Source: Psoroptes ovis
Taxonomy: Eukaryota; Arthropoda; Arachnida; Sarcoptiformes; Psoroptidae
DNA: 64,000 nt
Assembly (NCBI GenBank): GCA_002943765.1
Contig: PQWQ01000023.1
Coordinates: 622,501-686,500, forward strand
Direction of reading: 5' to 3'
Shown here one piece after another: positions 10,673 through 23,292 of this stretch. Positions within the stretch are counted from its first letter, which is position 1. Every line of letters starts with the position of its first letter. The notes under the pieces are model-generated. The model had not been told where the DNA came from. It did not search any database and saw only the letters and a list, made by a program, of their open reading frames with translations. A program made the translations under genes and the position numbers.

Positions 10673-12986
10673 ATGGCTAATCAAGGATCATTATTGGATG
10701 TTTTAAAGAAAAAGATGCGTGCCATGAAAGAAGATTTGGAAGCATCACAAGAATCGGCACAAGAAAATTATCAACGTTATGTGGCCGAAAAGCGTCGCCG
10801 TGAAGAGGTAGGTGAAGGGTTAAATTTTGAATCTTGTTTGATCCACACAAATTGGATCAACTGATTAATTGATCACCAGAATCGATTAATCACTGAATCG
10901 ATTGATCACCAAGTTGATCGATCAAATCGATTGATCAATCCTAATCAATATGATGCACCTAATCTTAATAATGATTCGGATCAGATTACCGCCGCCGTTG
11001 GGTGCGGCCGTTTGTTTACATTCGTTTTAATCCGATCATCTCGTATCTATGAGCGTGTGAGAGCATCATTTGTAATTAATACAATGTAATATAATTGATT
11101 GAGCAATCAATCAATTATATTACATTTAATTTGGATGAATCGTGATTTATTTCATTTGTGATCAACATTTGAAATCATCATTTTCTATGATTGTTTATTG
11201 TTTATCAATAATACAAAGCGCAATACATGCCAGAAATATAAATGACCAATATTGGTCATACAAACAATTCGATTTGATTGCATTTGTTTTTGTTTTGACA
11301 CATTTGAATCATTTCAAATTATTTCAAATCATTTCAAATGTTTCAATGATTTTCATTCAAAACAAACAACCAACCATCCAAATAGGCCGAATCCGAAGTA
11401 TCACAATTAAATCGCCGAATACAAATGATTGAAGATAATTTGGAAAAAAATGAAGAACGTCTTCGGATAACACTGTTAAAATTGGAAGAAGCTCAACAAA
11501 CAGCTGATGAAAGTGAACGTATACGGAAAACATTGGAAACCAAAACAAATATGGAAGATGATCGTATATCATTTTTGGAAGCTCAACTGGTTCAAGCAAG
11601 ACAAATTGCTGAAGAATCGGATAAAAAATATGAAGAGGTAAGATGAAGGTATCCATCATTCACATGTACACACACCATACACACACAAGGGTCAGATGAT
11701 CAAATGATGATTTCATCAATGTTCATTGGCTTTGAATGTCTTTCGAAATGGATTGATTATCTTGTACAGATCTATCAAGACTTGAATTATCTATGGGATT
11801 ATTTGATTCTAATTTCATTTTTTCAATTATTTATTTATATTTACAGTATATGAAAGCGATGAATATAACATGATTAATGTGATTGATTCTGATTGATTTG
11901 CTATTCGATTTTTTGCCATAATTTAAAATTAAATTGAATTTTTAAATCAAGATTAAGATATAATATTTTTTAAATTAAATAAATTTCGAATTTTGTTTAT
12001 TGTTTATTAATTTGAAATTTCGCTCGTATTTCGTAATTGTTAAAATAAGTGAAATCAATTCGAATCAACTCGAATTACTTTGATTTCGTTTGCGATTAGA
12101 TGGATGTAATAGTAGATGGATTATGAGGAGGGATTTATGTGTGTTAATCTATGAAAGGATTTTGATCAGAGATAGTTTAGTTTAGTTATGTTTGATGATC
12201 CATCATGATGGATCAGAGCTATCATGATGTATTTAGAATGCCGAAGCATCAAAAGATCATTCAAAAATTATTAGGTAACGACCATTGATAAATAACATAG
12301 ATAACTATTCAAAGCCATTGAACAGAACAACAAAATGAATCATTCGAATCATTTGACAATGATTATCATTAGTCTGACAATCAATCGATTGATTGATTGA
12401 TTGTCAATTGTTTGAATTTACTTAATAAATCTATGTTTCATCATCATCTTGATTTTAGATGGCAAGACGTATCGCAATGCTTGAAGCCGATTTAGAACGT
12501 GCCGAAGAACGTGCATCGAAAAATGAAAGGTTTGTTTTGTTGGAGCTCATTTGGGCTCATTCATTTGAATTGTATCATTGACATATTTGTATTCTTTGTA
12601 ATATACATTCGATCAAAACAGTAAAGCAGCCGAATTAGAAAGTGAATTAAGGATTATGGGCAATAATTTAAAATCATTGGAAGCAAATGAAGAAAAAGCA
12701 TACATACGTGAACAAGCATACGAGAATCGTATAAAAATGTTGTCGGCAAAACTTAAAGAGGTTCGTTGAATTTTTTACCACGTGTTTTTCTTGAATTTCT
12801 AATCATTTCTAAAATCACCCATTGAAAACACAGGCTGAAGCACGTGCCGAATTGGCCGAACGTACCGTACAAAAGCTTCAATCTGAAGTTGATCATTTAG
12901 AAGAAGAACTATCGGGTGAGCGGGAAAAATCACATTTGTTACAAGAAGAAGTTGAAACAACATTAAAAGATATTCAAGCAATTTGA
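10673..12986 (+). CDS. Short (cytoskeletal-type) tropomyosin
   Basis: CDS is join(10673..10807, 11386..11637, 12459..12529, 12622..12760, 12834..12986), 249 aa. All joins keep frame; donors are GTAGGT, GTAAGA, GTTTGT and GTTCGT. The whole chain is a heptad coiled coil. Exon 2 opens AESEVSQLNRRIQMIEDN, equal to the tropomyosin core boundary after the alternative N-terminus. Exon 3 carries RIAMLEADLERAEERA and exon 5 AEARAELAERTVQKLQSEV. The 45-residue first exon (MANQGSLLDVLKKKMRAMK) replaces the two N-terminal muscle exons, so the length matches the ~248-residue non-muscle isoforms that coat cytoplasmic actin. It is clearly different from the 284-residue muscle tropomyosin known as a major mite allergen family, so it is a paralogue or a separate gene. 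I see no muscle-type N-terminal exons in the 2 kb upstream. Confidence 0.92.
11083..11126. repeat. Perfect 20-bp inverted repeat with 4-base loop in tropomyosin intron 1
   Basis: The left arm is 11083-11102 (AATGTAATATAATTGATTGA), the loop is gcaa and the right arm 11107-11126 is its exact reverse complement. It could form a strong hairpin in the pre-mRNA or be a tiny fold-back element. Confidence 0.85.
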
Positions 12987-13684
12987 AAAAGATTAAATTC
13001 GAATTTGATATAAAACATTGATCTGTCCATAAAGTAGTTGGTGCTGATTGTCAACAAGCATTTTCAATTGATTAAATCGGCATCAACTCATCGGACAGAT
13101 CAATACAGACCAATTGACATTGCATATAAACACACACAAACATATATATTTCGACCAATTATTGACCGATGAATCAATTTTAATAAACATCGAATAAACA
13201 AACAAACAACAAAGACAACAAACACCACAAACAACACAAAGACAACAAACACCGCCACCACTGATCACCACTAATGGTCAAATTATTCCGGTTATACTAC
13301 CACACAACAACAACATTTCCAATACACACACAACAAACAACAAAACATTATCATTCCTTATGGACTTTTGGTGGACCAAAAATTGATCGAAACAATTCCA
13401 TACATTGATTCCATGAGCATGCATCATATTCCACGTATAAACACCCAAAATACGAAGCATTTCCACACAAAACACAAATGATTTATATTTTTTAGCTTAT
13501 ATATTTGGCTTATAATCATTTATTATTAATTATTTGAATTTTAATTATTATTTTATCATGAATTATATTGATCGATTGATTTTATTACAAACTATTGAAA
13601 TAAAATTTTAAAAAAATTTTAGTTTTTAAAAAACAAATGGAAATTTCCATAAAATTCCCCATACTTTTGGGTTTTTTATCCTGG
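12987..13684. other. Convergent 3' region of tropomyosin and TOP3B
   Basis: Both genes end into this 698-bp stretch, so it holds both 3' UTRs. It is rich in CAAACAACA-type runs (13195-13340). I see no further gene. Confidence 0.55.
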
Positions 13685-16512
13685 TCATCTTCCGCGAAAA
13701 TTTCCCCTACCTCGACCTCCACCACCACCACCTCTTCCTCGTGTACTTCCTCTTCCTCTGGAGCTTCCGCCACGATGGTGTCCACCACCACGATGTCCTC
13801 CGCGATCATAATTTCGTTGATTATTAGCGTTGTTCTGCAATGATTGATTAAAACTTTTTGAATAATTTTGAATGGCTTCAACTGTTTGCCGTAATTCACT
13901 TGAACACCATAAACAACCATAAAAATCTTGTTGATTCACACCATCTTTACGAAGTTTATCTGCAGCATATTTAATCGAAATGAAATTCGAACGACATGCT
14001 TGACACCGCCGTTGATTATCGATCGATAGTTTCGATGCACCTTTAAACAATGTCATTGAAAATTGACAATGATTACAATAAAATTTCCAATTTGGACCTG
14101 ATCCTTGATCTAAAATCAATTGACCATTATAATTACAAGAATGACATGGACCCAATACGTTGTTGACCATTGAAAAGTTACAACGATCATTTGTACAACG
14201 ATTACAACCACTAGATTTGAACATATCTTCAAACGGTGGATTTTGGTAACAATTTGGACAAAATATAAAATTTTTCATTGCTCCAGTGTAATATAATAAA
14301 TCAAAATCATCCAAAGGACATTGTACTTCTTTGTATTTTTTAACACTACCATTTGATGGTAAATTATATTGTTCATTACATATGGCACATACCAAACGTT
14401 CTGGTTTAGTTTCGATTAGTTTCATAAAACGTTTACATTTCCCACATCTGAAAAAATAGCGAAGAAAAATTCGATTAATTCAAATTAAAATAGAATAGAT
14501 CCACTTACTTTGAAAATGGTTTACCAGTATCAATTAATGATGTAAAATTTTTCGCAAATAAATCATCCATTAGATTAATGTTTTCAATGAAATGAATGAA
14601 TTTCTTACGATAATATTCGATATTTTTACGTAGAACAAATTGAAAATCGGCCATTCCTTTGGCTATTTGATTCAGCTCTTTTTCCATATTTGAACGTATA
14701 TTCGGTGCGACCAATTCATTATCGATTATCCGATAACCATGCACTAGTAATATGCCGAGTTTTGTCGGTACCAGTTGTCTTCCAGCCGATATTTTAACAT
14801 AATTACGTTGACATATATTATTAATATGAGTGGGTATCGATGCATCGGTACCGATTCCATGTTTTTCCATCAATGATATTAGCTCAGCTTCACTTAAATA
14901 TGATGGTGCTTGTGTCATATGATTGTTTATTTTGATTTCCGATATAAGAACTTCATCATTTTCTTTCAACAAGGATGGTATCGATGTTCGATCATTCAAA
15001 GCGGTGGTCGAAGATTTGGGTAAAAATTTTGTGAAACCACTTTGTTTCAGTTCGGAACATGAAGCACGAAATTGTTGTGAACCAATTTCAGCAACCACAG
15101 TGATGACATCATGCACCATATCAGTGGATAGTGATGCGAGAAAATGACGAGTAATATATTCATAAATACGCCATGAATCACCACTTAATTCATCTGATGT
15201 TGCAAATCTCATCGGTGTAATCGGTGGATGATCACCAGCATCATGTCCGGAACGTGGTGGCGAATAACCTTGGCTTAATAATTCACCAACATCAGCGCCC
15301 CAATTTGAACTTGCTCGTTGTGATTCTAATACTGATTTGAAATCGAAATTTTTCGGATACATTGTTGTTTCGGTACGTGGATAACTGATATAACCTTGTG
15401 TATACAAGCGTTCAGCTATTTGCATAGCTTGATGTGGTCCAATACCTAATTTAGCGCTTGCAACTTTAAGCAAATCGACAGTATTCAATGCTTTCGGTTT
15501 CCCAGTGTGTTTCGTCGTCTTTTTAATCGAAACAATTCTGCCTTTTTTAATATTTTTCAATGAATTATGTAATTGTTTAATTTTTCCGTTGTTAAATTCA
15601 GCTTCTCCGGTCCATTCCATTTGCAAGTATTCACGTGAAAAATTTACAGGCGCTACGACCGCCGATAGCGTCCAATATGGTTGTGGTTTGAATGATTCAA
15701 TTTCATCATGCCGTTGTACGCAGAAACCAAGTGTTGGCACTTGACATGGGCCATATGATACTAGGGAACTGTCGAGATCACCATATTTGCCCTGTTGGAT
15801 ATAAAACGATAAATTATCATTAGTTTTTAACACGAAAAATCCAAAATTTACCTGAAAATATCTCGTTTGATAACGTGTAAATGAACAACCAACAATTAAA
15901 TCAAGTTCTTGTCGTGCTGTTACTGATAATGATTCCAATTCATTCGGTAAACGAAGAGTATTATAAGCATCGAGTATATCTTTCTGAGTTATGGCACTAA
16001 AATAAGCACGATATAGTGTCTTTGAATATTGAAAAAAAATTAACAAAATTAATCAAATATAAAAACAATGATTGATCGGAATTTACCTGTGGTGGTTTCA
16101 GCGAAATATTCATAACATCCGAAATAGTATCAATAATTTCAAAACAAATATTTTCACCTTCTTTATCACAATCTAACCAAAGTACAAGATATTTACAACC
16201 ACGTGCTTCTTTCCGTAGAAAATTGACTAATTTTAACTTGGGATTAGCTTCAACTCGGACAATTTTCGCTTGATAAAGATCAATAGGATCACTGGTATCC
16301 CAATTTTTGAAACGTTTTTCAAAATCAGCCGTATAAACATGACCACATACGGATGTAAATTTTATACGCATATTTCGTTGACCTAAAAATTGTCCATTAA
16401 ATTCATGTACTGGACAGGCGGAATTCTTACGGGTGGTCATGTTGCCATACGATAATATTTGTGCCAGCGATTGAGCTAATGATGGCTTTTCAGCTATCAT
16501 CAATATTGACAT
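13685..16512 (-). CDS. TOP3B: DNA/RNA topoisomerase III beta
   Basis: CDS is complement join(13685..14447, 14509..15791, 15852..16019, 16087..16512), 879 aa (human 862). The N-terminal Toprim domain starts MSILMIAEKPSLAQSLAQIL and has the acidic WLDCDKEGENI motif near residue 117. The type IA central domain holds the catalytic tyrosine in YISYPRTET, which I place at residue 335 (human Tyr336). Exon 4 opens with a CGKC zinc-ribbon and carries several more Cys pairs, then an RGG box over the last 40 residues. Family knowledge: the enzyme passes single strands through a transient 5'-phosphotyrosine break, works on RNA as well as DNA, and pairs with TDRD3; the RGG tail binds RNA. All catalytic features look intact. 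It is divergent from mS38 with 204 bp between the start codons. Confidence 0.95.
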
Positions 16513-16716
16513 TTTGAATTAAATTAATTAATTTAAATTACAATTAAGAAAAATTTTTAAAAAATTCAAGTCAAAATTGAACAAAAGAATCAATCGGGAA
16601 TTTCTATTTCGACACAATTAGCCTCCAGATGTCTAAATTGTCGGCGATTTAAAAATCATGTGGTTGAAATTGATTTCAATTTGAATTTGAAATTTGATTC
16701 AGTTACCTAATGAAAA
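16513..16716. promoter_or_regulatory. Bidirectional promoter TOP3B / mS38
   Basis: Only 204 bp separate the two divergent start codons, so both genes must be driven from here. There is no clear TATA box. A CTCCAGATGTC motif lies near 16624. Confidence 0.6.
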
Positions 16717-17533
16717 ATGTTTTCAATACGTAAAATTTCAAGGTTTGTCCCGATATTTTGTAATTAATTAAACAAATTCTAACTATTAATTCATTATCTG
16801 CAGTTTTTCATCCATTAACCGGTCTATAAGATCATTACATTCATTTCAAACACATGTAAATAATCAGAAAATAATTTTCTCTTCAAAACAAAATCAAAAT
16901 GAAATATATTTACCGGAAAAATTTCGTCAAAATTTCATTAATCATAATGAAAAAAAGCTTCCATTGTTAGATTTCAATAATCCATTTGATTATCATCAAA
17001 AATATTGTTCAATAATTTGTTCATTAAATCATATGATTAATTTTGAGCGAATTTCAATCGAAAACTTTACAAATCAATCAGCAACAACAATCATTGATCA
17101 GCTGCCTAAATCAATTGTCAAAGAGCCAATTGAATGCCCTACAGTCACCAATGTGACCGCGAAACAATGTGATTATTATAAACACAAAGATCCAAATCGT
17201 TTCACACATTTGACATGGGTTCGACATCGTAAAATGAAAAAACATCAACGAAATAAATGGCGTAAAAAGAATCTGGCAATGATCAAACGGCGTATTTTGG
17301 AACGTAATATTGTCAAAGAGAAACAATTTCGTGCTGAAATTTTGGCGAAAATTCGTGAAGCCGAAGAATTTGATCCACGTAAATATGTTCAGAATATTTT
17401 GTCAACAATTGATAATGTCCCAAGGGAAGAAACACCACAACAACGTTATGAACGTTATATGGATTTAATTCGTAAAAATCGTCAACAAACCGTTATGGTA
17501 TTGCCAAAATTTGATGATGAACCTAATAAATGA
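16717..17533 (+). CDS. AURKAIP1: Mitochondrial small-subunit ribosomal protein mS38 (AURKAIP1)
   Basis: CDS is join(16717..16742, 16804..17533), 251 aa. The first exon is only 26 nt (MFSIRKIS) and is joined through a GTTTGT donor and CAG acceptor. This adds a Ser/Arg-rich, acid-free N-terminus that looks like a mitochondrial targeting peptide. The C-terminal half has the mS38 block: WVRHRKMKKHQRNKWRKKN followed by a long basic helix. Family knowledge: mS38 is a very basic protein of the mitoribosome decoding region. The tail after the basic helix (VQNILSTIDNVPREETPQQR) is longer than in yeast. GTPBP3 follows 140 bp downstream on the same strand, and both act in mitochondrial translation. Confidence 0.85.
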
Positions 17534-17673
17534 TTGATTGGATTGATTGTAATTAATTGATTGATTAATATTTTAAAATTTCAAATAAATCAAATTTAGA
17601 CTGTAACATTGTTTTTGTATGAGATTTTCTCGATGTAAATAAACGCGTGATTCAAACTTTTAAATGTTGCGAA

Positions 17674-19254
17674 ATGTTTAGAAATTTAATTTCATCACAA
17701 TTGAAATCATTCTTTGTCAATTCAACTCGTAAATTTCAATCATCAGCATCGACAATATTTGCGCTGTCGACCAACATAAAGAGTTCTGGCAGTGCAATTG
17801 CCATTATACGTGTATCAGGTGATCGAACCCTTACAGTTATTAATCGATTAACTAATCTTAAACAGCTGAAACCACGTCAAGCATTGTTGACTGAATATTT
17901 TGATCCAAATTCAAATGAGCTGATTGATAATGGTATAACGTTATGGTTTCCGAAGCCGAACAGTTATACTGGTGATGATCTTTGTGAATTTCATATACAT
18001 GGATCTTGGGCAATCATAAACAAAATGTTGTCGATCATTGGACAAATGCATGGTTGCCGCCATGCTGAACATGGTGAATTTACACGTCGCGCCTTGCTTA
18101 ATGGTAAAATTCATCTGATACAAGCTGAAAGTATACGAGATTTAATTGAAGCTCGTACCGATAATCAACGTCGTCGTGCGTTGAATGGTTTGTCTGGACG
18201 ATTAAATCAAAAATTCAATGACTGGCGACAACATTTGATACGAATATTGGCTCATTTAGAAGCATACATTGATTTTGGTGAAGAAGAATTGATACACGAC
18301 GAAACATTGATGGAAATAATCGAAGAAATATCGAAATTAAGAAATGAAATCGATACTTACATTCAAAAAAGTAAAATCAAAAGTGATTTGATCAAAGATG
18401 GATTGAATGTAGCCATCATTGGTAATGCAAATGTTGGTAAAAGTAGTTTGATAAATAAACTAAGTACGTCTTTGATTGTAGATCTTCAATTTCTCAGCTG
18501 ATTTCATTTCATTTCATTTTCAGGTGAAAAAGATGTATCAATCATATCGCCGATCAGCGGTACGACCAGAGACATTGTTGAAACATGGCTCGATATCGAT
18601 GGTAATTGCATTTGTATTGCTGATACTGCTGGAATCAAAGATGTCGATTCATCTTCTTCATCATCATCATCAACGATAATTGATCCTATCGAAAAACAAG
18701 GTATCGAAAAAGCAATCAAACGTGCCAATGATTGTCATTTGATCATAATGGTAATCGATGCACAAGATGTTATCGATAATGGTGCATTGATGATCAATGA
18801 AAATCTTCGTAGGATTATTGAAAACAAATCGAATGATGTATTATTTGTTTGTAATAAAATTGATTTACTTCAAAATGATGATGATCAACGAATGAAGTTG
18901 AAGCAAATCTTGTCAAGTTACTTAAAGCAGGAACCATTATTAATCAGTTGTACAAGTAATGAAGGTTTTGATGAATTTTTCAACAAATTTCGTCAACAAA
19001 TTAATGATCTGATCAATATAAACGATACAAATAGTGATGAGCAAGATTTCACGTTCAATAATGATAGACATTTAATACATTTAATACAAATAACAAAAGA
19101 ATTAACAGTGGCGCTGGAAAATATACACAATGATTTAGCCGTAGCATCATTTCATTGTCATCAAGCATCATATCATATTGGTTGTTTGATTGGTGAAATA
19201 ACCAATGATGATGTACTCGATGTATTGTTCAAAGATTTTTGTATTGGTAAATAA
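17674..19254 (+). CDS. GTPBP3: Mitochondrial tRNA modification GTPase GTPBP3 (MnmE)
   Basis: CDS is join(17674..18463, 18524..19254), 506 aa. ATG at 17674 opens an Arg/Ser-rich presequence (MFRNLISSQLKSFFVNSTRK), which fits import into mitochondria. The N-terminal formyl-THF-binding MnmE domain shows SGSAIAIIRVSGDR and later GDDLCEFHIHGS. The inserted G domain has the P-loop GNANVGKSS, switch SGTTRD, DTAG and NKID. The chain ends in the diagnostic CIGK, with the Cys required for modification. Family knowledge: with MTO1 it makes the 5-taurinomethyl- or carboxymethylaminomethyl-uridine at wobble position 34 of some mitochondrial tRNAs. The single 60-bp intron splits the Ser codon just after the P-loop region. 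Convergent with TM2D3, stops 120 bp apart. Confidence 0.95.
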
Positions 19255-19374
19255 TTAATGTTATGAATATTTACATTGAATTGTAACATACATATATTTA
19301 CATTTGAATAAAATAAATATTTGAGTAAAACCATGTAAAACCATGACTAAATAAAATTTCGGGGTAAAGTTCGG

Positions 19375-20148
19375 TCATACATAAATAGAGCCATCATTAG
19401 GCTTCAGATAACCGGTTGCAATCAATATCACATCGATCAGCGTCCAAATACCTAGACCACCGAAACTGAACAATTTTCCAATACCTTCTTGCCAATTACC
19501 GAGATAAAAACGATCCACTCCGAATCCACCTAGGGTTATGCTCAATATCAGCGCTGTTGACCATCGATAACCGGATCGATATTCACAACGGATAAATTTA
19601 TAAAATTTTCGATGTCCCAAACACAAAACATGATCATGTACGGTGCACATTGTTTTGATGCGTTGATACAGATGACAAGGATATTGTTGACGACATTCAT
19701 ATAATTGAGGTGGTAATTGATAACAGAATGAGCAATGATAGGTTTTGGTGAATGTTTTCGTTGGTGACTACCGTTGGAAAGACAAATGATTGATCAGTTA
19801 TTAAAAATGGAAAAAAAACAAATAAATTACCGAACAAGTGGAAAATTTCTTCGCTTCACAAGTAGCATTAATCATCGATCCATAAACACATGAATAATTA
19901 TAGCGGCATTCAATACAATCAACATCTAAATCCACGCAATTCGAAGCTATACATTTATTTTCCAACAACGTACTATCATCAATTAGATTTTTATTAATAT
20001 CATTATTTAGATTATTGACATTTGAATTAATATTTTTCGTGCTGTCATCATCATTATCATTATCACTACCAGTGTTTGTTTGTACACGAATCAATGCAAA
20101 CAGTAGGCAAATGGCAAAATTGATCGATAAACGATAAATAAATTTCAT
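19375..20148 (-). CDS. TM2D3: TM2 domain protein, almondex/TM2D3 type
   Basis: CDS is complement join(19375..19767, 19831..20148), 236 aa. It has a signal peptide (about 1-24), an Asn/Asp-rich spacer, and a Cys-rich extracellular region (CIASNCVDLDVDCIECRYN). The C-terminal TM2 domain has two membrane helices joined by a short turn carrying the DRF motif (GGFGVDRFYLGNWQEG). The last residues, GYLKPNDGSIYV, resemble the TM2D3 end (...ADGSLYI) and not those of TM2D1 or TM2D2. In flies almondex supports Notch signalling. The intron is 63 bp with a GTAATT donor and TAG acceptor. Confidence 0.88.
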
Positions 20149-20569
20149 GTTATTTCGATTGAACGAATGATTTAAATGCGTTTTTTATACGAATTCAATT
20201 GAATTGAATTGAAATAAAATCAATTTTGATCAAATCAAAATTCGCATAATTCACCGAATCAAAAACATAAACAAAGACAAAAAAATGTAAACAAAACAAT
20301 AAATAGGCGCCGTTCACAAAGGACGACTCGAAATTTTTCAAAATTCGAAATTTCAAACTTTTAAATTCATTTATTTAATCTCAATTTTAAATTAAATTAA
20401 ATTAAATTCATTGAATCTTTGGTTTCAAAGGGATCGAATGGGATCAAATGTTGGATGTTTGATTGATCAAAGTGGGACAGATCAAAGGGCGATGGTCAAT
20501 TTCATCAGTAAATACGCCATGGAAGAGCGAGTAATTAATTTAAATCTGAGTAATTAATTTCGAATGATT
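20149..20569. other. Intergenic TM2D3 promoter / midkine-like 3' end
   Basis: 421 bp holding the TM2D3 5' region and the 3' UTR of the midkine-like gene. AT-rich with ATTAAATTAAATT runs. No further gene. Confidence 0.5.
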
Positions 20570-21422
20570 TTAATTATTTTTTCTTGCGTTTTTCTTCCGC
20601 TTTGAATGTTCATGATTATGATCATTGGACATCATACGTAATTGTTCATTATGACATGGTTTCGATATGGTTTTAATCGATTCACATTCATTGTTTTCAT
20701 TGTTATCATTTGGTGTTTGATTACTTTTAATCAACGTAAGTGTCTTGTTTTTGTAACCATTTTCACATTTTGACCAGTCACTTTTCAGGTAGTTACATTC
20801 TACACAATGGTGGATCATAATTAAATGATCAATTAATCGAAATTAATGCTCGAATCAATGAATACATACGTTTTTTACATGATTTATTTACGATTCGTTC
20901 CTGTTTACAATGCGTGGACAATGTCGTACCAGTATTATCCGAACGTAATTTATCGATACGTTGTTTCATACCATTTTGACAATCTGACCATTGACCTTTG
21001 ACATATTTACATTCTATGTAATAGTGGATATAGACAAGGATATAAACAGAGGATATATGCAAGGGAAACAATTGAAATTAACTGAAATTTGAACTAGATT
21101 TCAAATCAAATCGTATGTCTTACGTTTTTTACATGGACGTGTTATTTGCTTTTCTTCCATACATTCAGGCATCGGTGAACGATAATGTCCTTTTAAACGT
21201 AAAATTTTCCGTTGCATACCAGTTTCTGGATCACAATCAAGCCATCTACCTTTATCATATTTACAATCTGCGTTCGATGTTCAATGGAAATCGATCAAAT
21301 CATTAATATTTGAATCAAAATCAATTCAAAATGATTCGAATTAAACACAAACCTTTATCACCGTAAACCACCGAAATCAGCATCAATGCCAGCACCGAGA
21401 ATCGAATCAAAGATGATTTCAT
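20570..21422 (-). CDS. Secreted midkine/pleiotrophin-like protein with three repeat domains
   Basis: CDS is complement join(20570..20799, 20870..21013, 21124..21267, 21353..21422), 195 aa. Exon 1 encodes a signal peptide (MKSSLIRFSVLALMLISVVY). Exons 2, 3 and 4 each encode one related module: C-x-Y-x-KG-x-W-x-x-C ... C ... C-K-K, e.g. ECKYVKGQWSDCQNGMKQR. This spacing is that of PTN/MK heparin-binding domains, as in the fly Miple proteins. All three introns are phase 1, and exons 2 and 3 are both exactly 144 nt, so the modules look duplicated by exon copying. The tail is basic and His/Lys-rich (HSKRKKNARKNN), suiting binding to sulphated glycans. Vertebrate members have two modules. Function here is inferred from the family: an extracellular growth factor-like ligand. 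Confidence 0.8.
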
Positions 21423-23292
21423 TATCATTCAACTTGAATTCAAATCAAAATCAACTGCGATGCACCAAAAAGAAATTCAAAAATAAACAAAACACAAAAT
21501 CGTTATTAACAATCGATGTTGTTCGAGCACCCGAGCGATAGTCAAACTAAAACTGGCAAACAAACAAACAAACAAACATTCGATTGCCATCATCATCATC
21601 ATCCACCTCATCCACCAATGTTCATCATTCACCATATATTCATCGTCAATGAACGAACAACAGCAAGCGAAAAACGAATACAACAGCCAACGATATCATT
21701 GTATTGAGAGCATTAAAATGGTCAAATACCCAGAGAAAATAATGATAAATAAACAAACAAACATCATTCTCATCATCATTTCAAAACTAAATTCTATATA
21801 ACGATCTTATAACGGAGAAGAAAATATATTTATATACACATTCGTATGTTTGAAGAAAATTGAGAACACCAACCATGGCATGGCATACATGCTTGATATC
21901 ATCATATAAGAGAAATATGTTTATTTCATTTGAAAACATCCAGCCAGCCAAAGAGACAGTCTTCATTCATAAAACCTATACGAATACCATTAATTCGACA
22001 ATTATCGTCATTATCATCATCGTCGGGAAAATGGTTTCTTCTTCTTCTTCTTCTTCGAATGATGATAATAAACAAACATTCATTCATTGTGATAAATGAG
22101 ATGAATCACGCGACTTTTGACAATCGGTGATGATGACGACGACGACCAAAAACCAAAAACAACCACCCACCAATAACCAAATAGCATTGAACTAACTAAC
22201 TAACCAGAACATGGTGGCTAAATATCACCAGATGATAAATGTTTAAAAATAAATTTCTGGAAGAAAAATAAAGGAGGCAATATTTGTTTGATAAATAATT
22301 TACATTGTTTGACAGTTGAATATGTTGAAAACATATTCAAACATCGGCAACAACAGCAACAATGAATCGGAAATAAATAAATATGCGGATTCAAATAATC
22401 ATTATGGTTATTGATGAACACACATATGGTTAGCTGGTTTCATGTATCATTATTGATGATCATTTAATGGATTTGATTAATAAAAATTAATCATTTCCTT
22501 GATATCAAATTAGTTGTTTGGTTTATTCATTCATTTTTTCAAGAAATAATAATAAGTTTCTATGATGACAATATGATGATGATGTTCAATGAACCAAAAT
22601 TTAACCAATTAATTCAGTTACAATAATGGAAAATCATTGAGTTTTGAATGAATTGAATTGAAACAATTATTTCTTCTTTTAATCAAAATACAACTTTTTC
22701 ATTTTCTTCTTATTCTCACCATTTGTTCAATATTTATATTTTTTTAAAAGTGTAATCAAAGGCTTAATATTTGCTTAGCTATTATTATTATCATTGTTTG
22801 GAAAGATTTAAAGTGTGTGAAATTGTTTGATTGTTTTAAAAATTGAAAAAAAAACAAACACAAGGAACACAAAATTTTCTTGAAAAAAATAATAAAAACT
22901 AGAATAATAATAATAATAATAATGATTCAATCAATCAAATATAATACTCATACACACACAAACACACGTGGCAAATATTAGGTTGACCGAAAAGTTTCAA
23001 AGTAATCACCATAGAGTTGCACATGAAAATCGGTCAAAACTTTTCGGACAACCTAATATTGGGAAATGATTGAAAATGATTAATATTTTTTGTTTAGTTG
23101 CACACAACCGAAATATAAAAATTACAAAACAACGAAACAAAAAAAAACTTATCTTTTTTTTGCAAATATATACTTCTATAAGTGATTTGATTATCTCTCG
23201 AAAAAAAAATAAATATATCTGTAATTTGATCTGTGTACATTTGAATTTTTTACAGTGAAAAATGAATAAATGAATTGATTGGTCAAATTTTC
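21423..23292. other. Intergenic, one MITE, no gene seen
   Basis: Upstream of the midkine-like gene and downstream of USP6NL. Contains simple repeats (AAACAAACAAAC, (TTC)n near 22038, (AAT)n near 22907) and the MITE at 22978. Short ORFs only. Confidence 0.5.
22978..23056 (+). mobile_element. MITE, type A
   Basis: 79 bp, TTAGGTTGACCGAAAAG ... TTTTCGGACAACCTAA, flanked by TA on both sides. It sits about 240 bp beyond the USP6NL stop, so it may be in the 3' UTR. Confidence 0.9.

Noticed and set aside
13585..13920. 111-codon minus frame and 68-codon plus frame
   Set aside because: Shadows of the RGG-encoding end of TOP3B.
17647..17673. Upstream extension of GTPBP3 from a GTG
   Set aside because: GTG initiation is not expected; the ATG at 17674 starts a good mitochondrial presequence.
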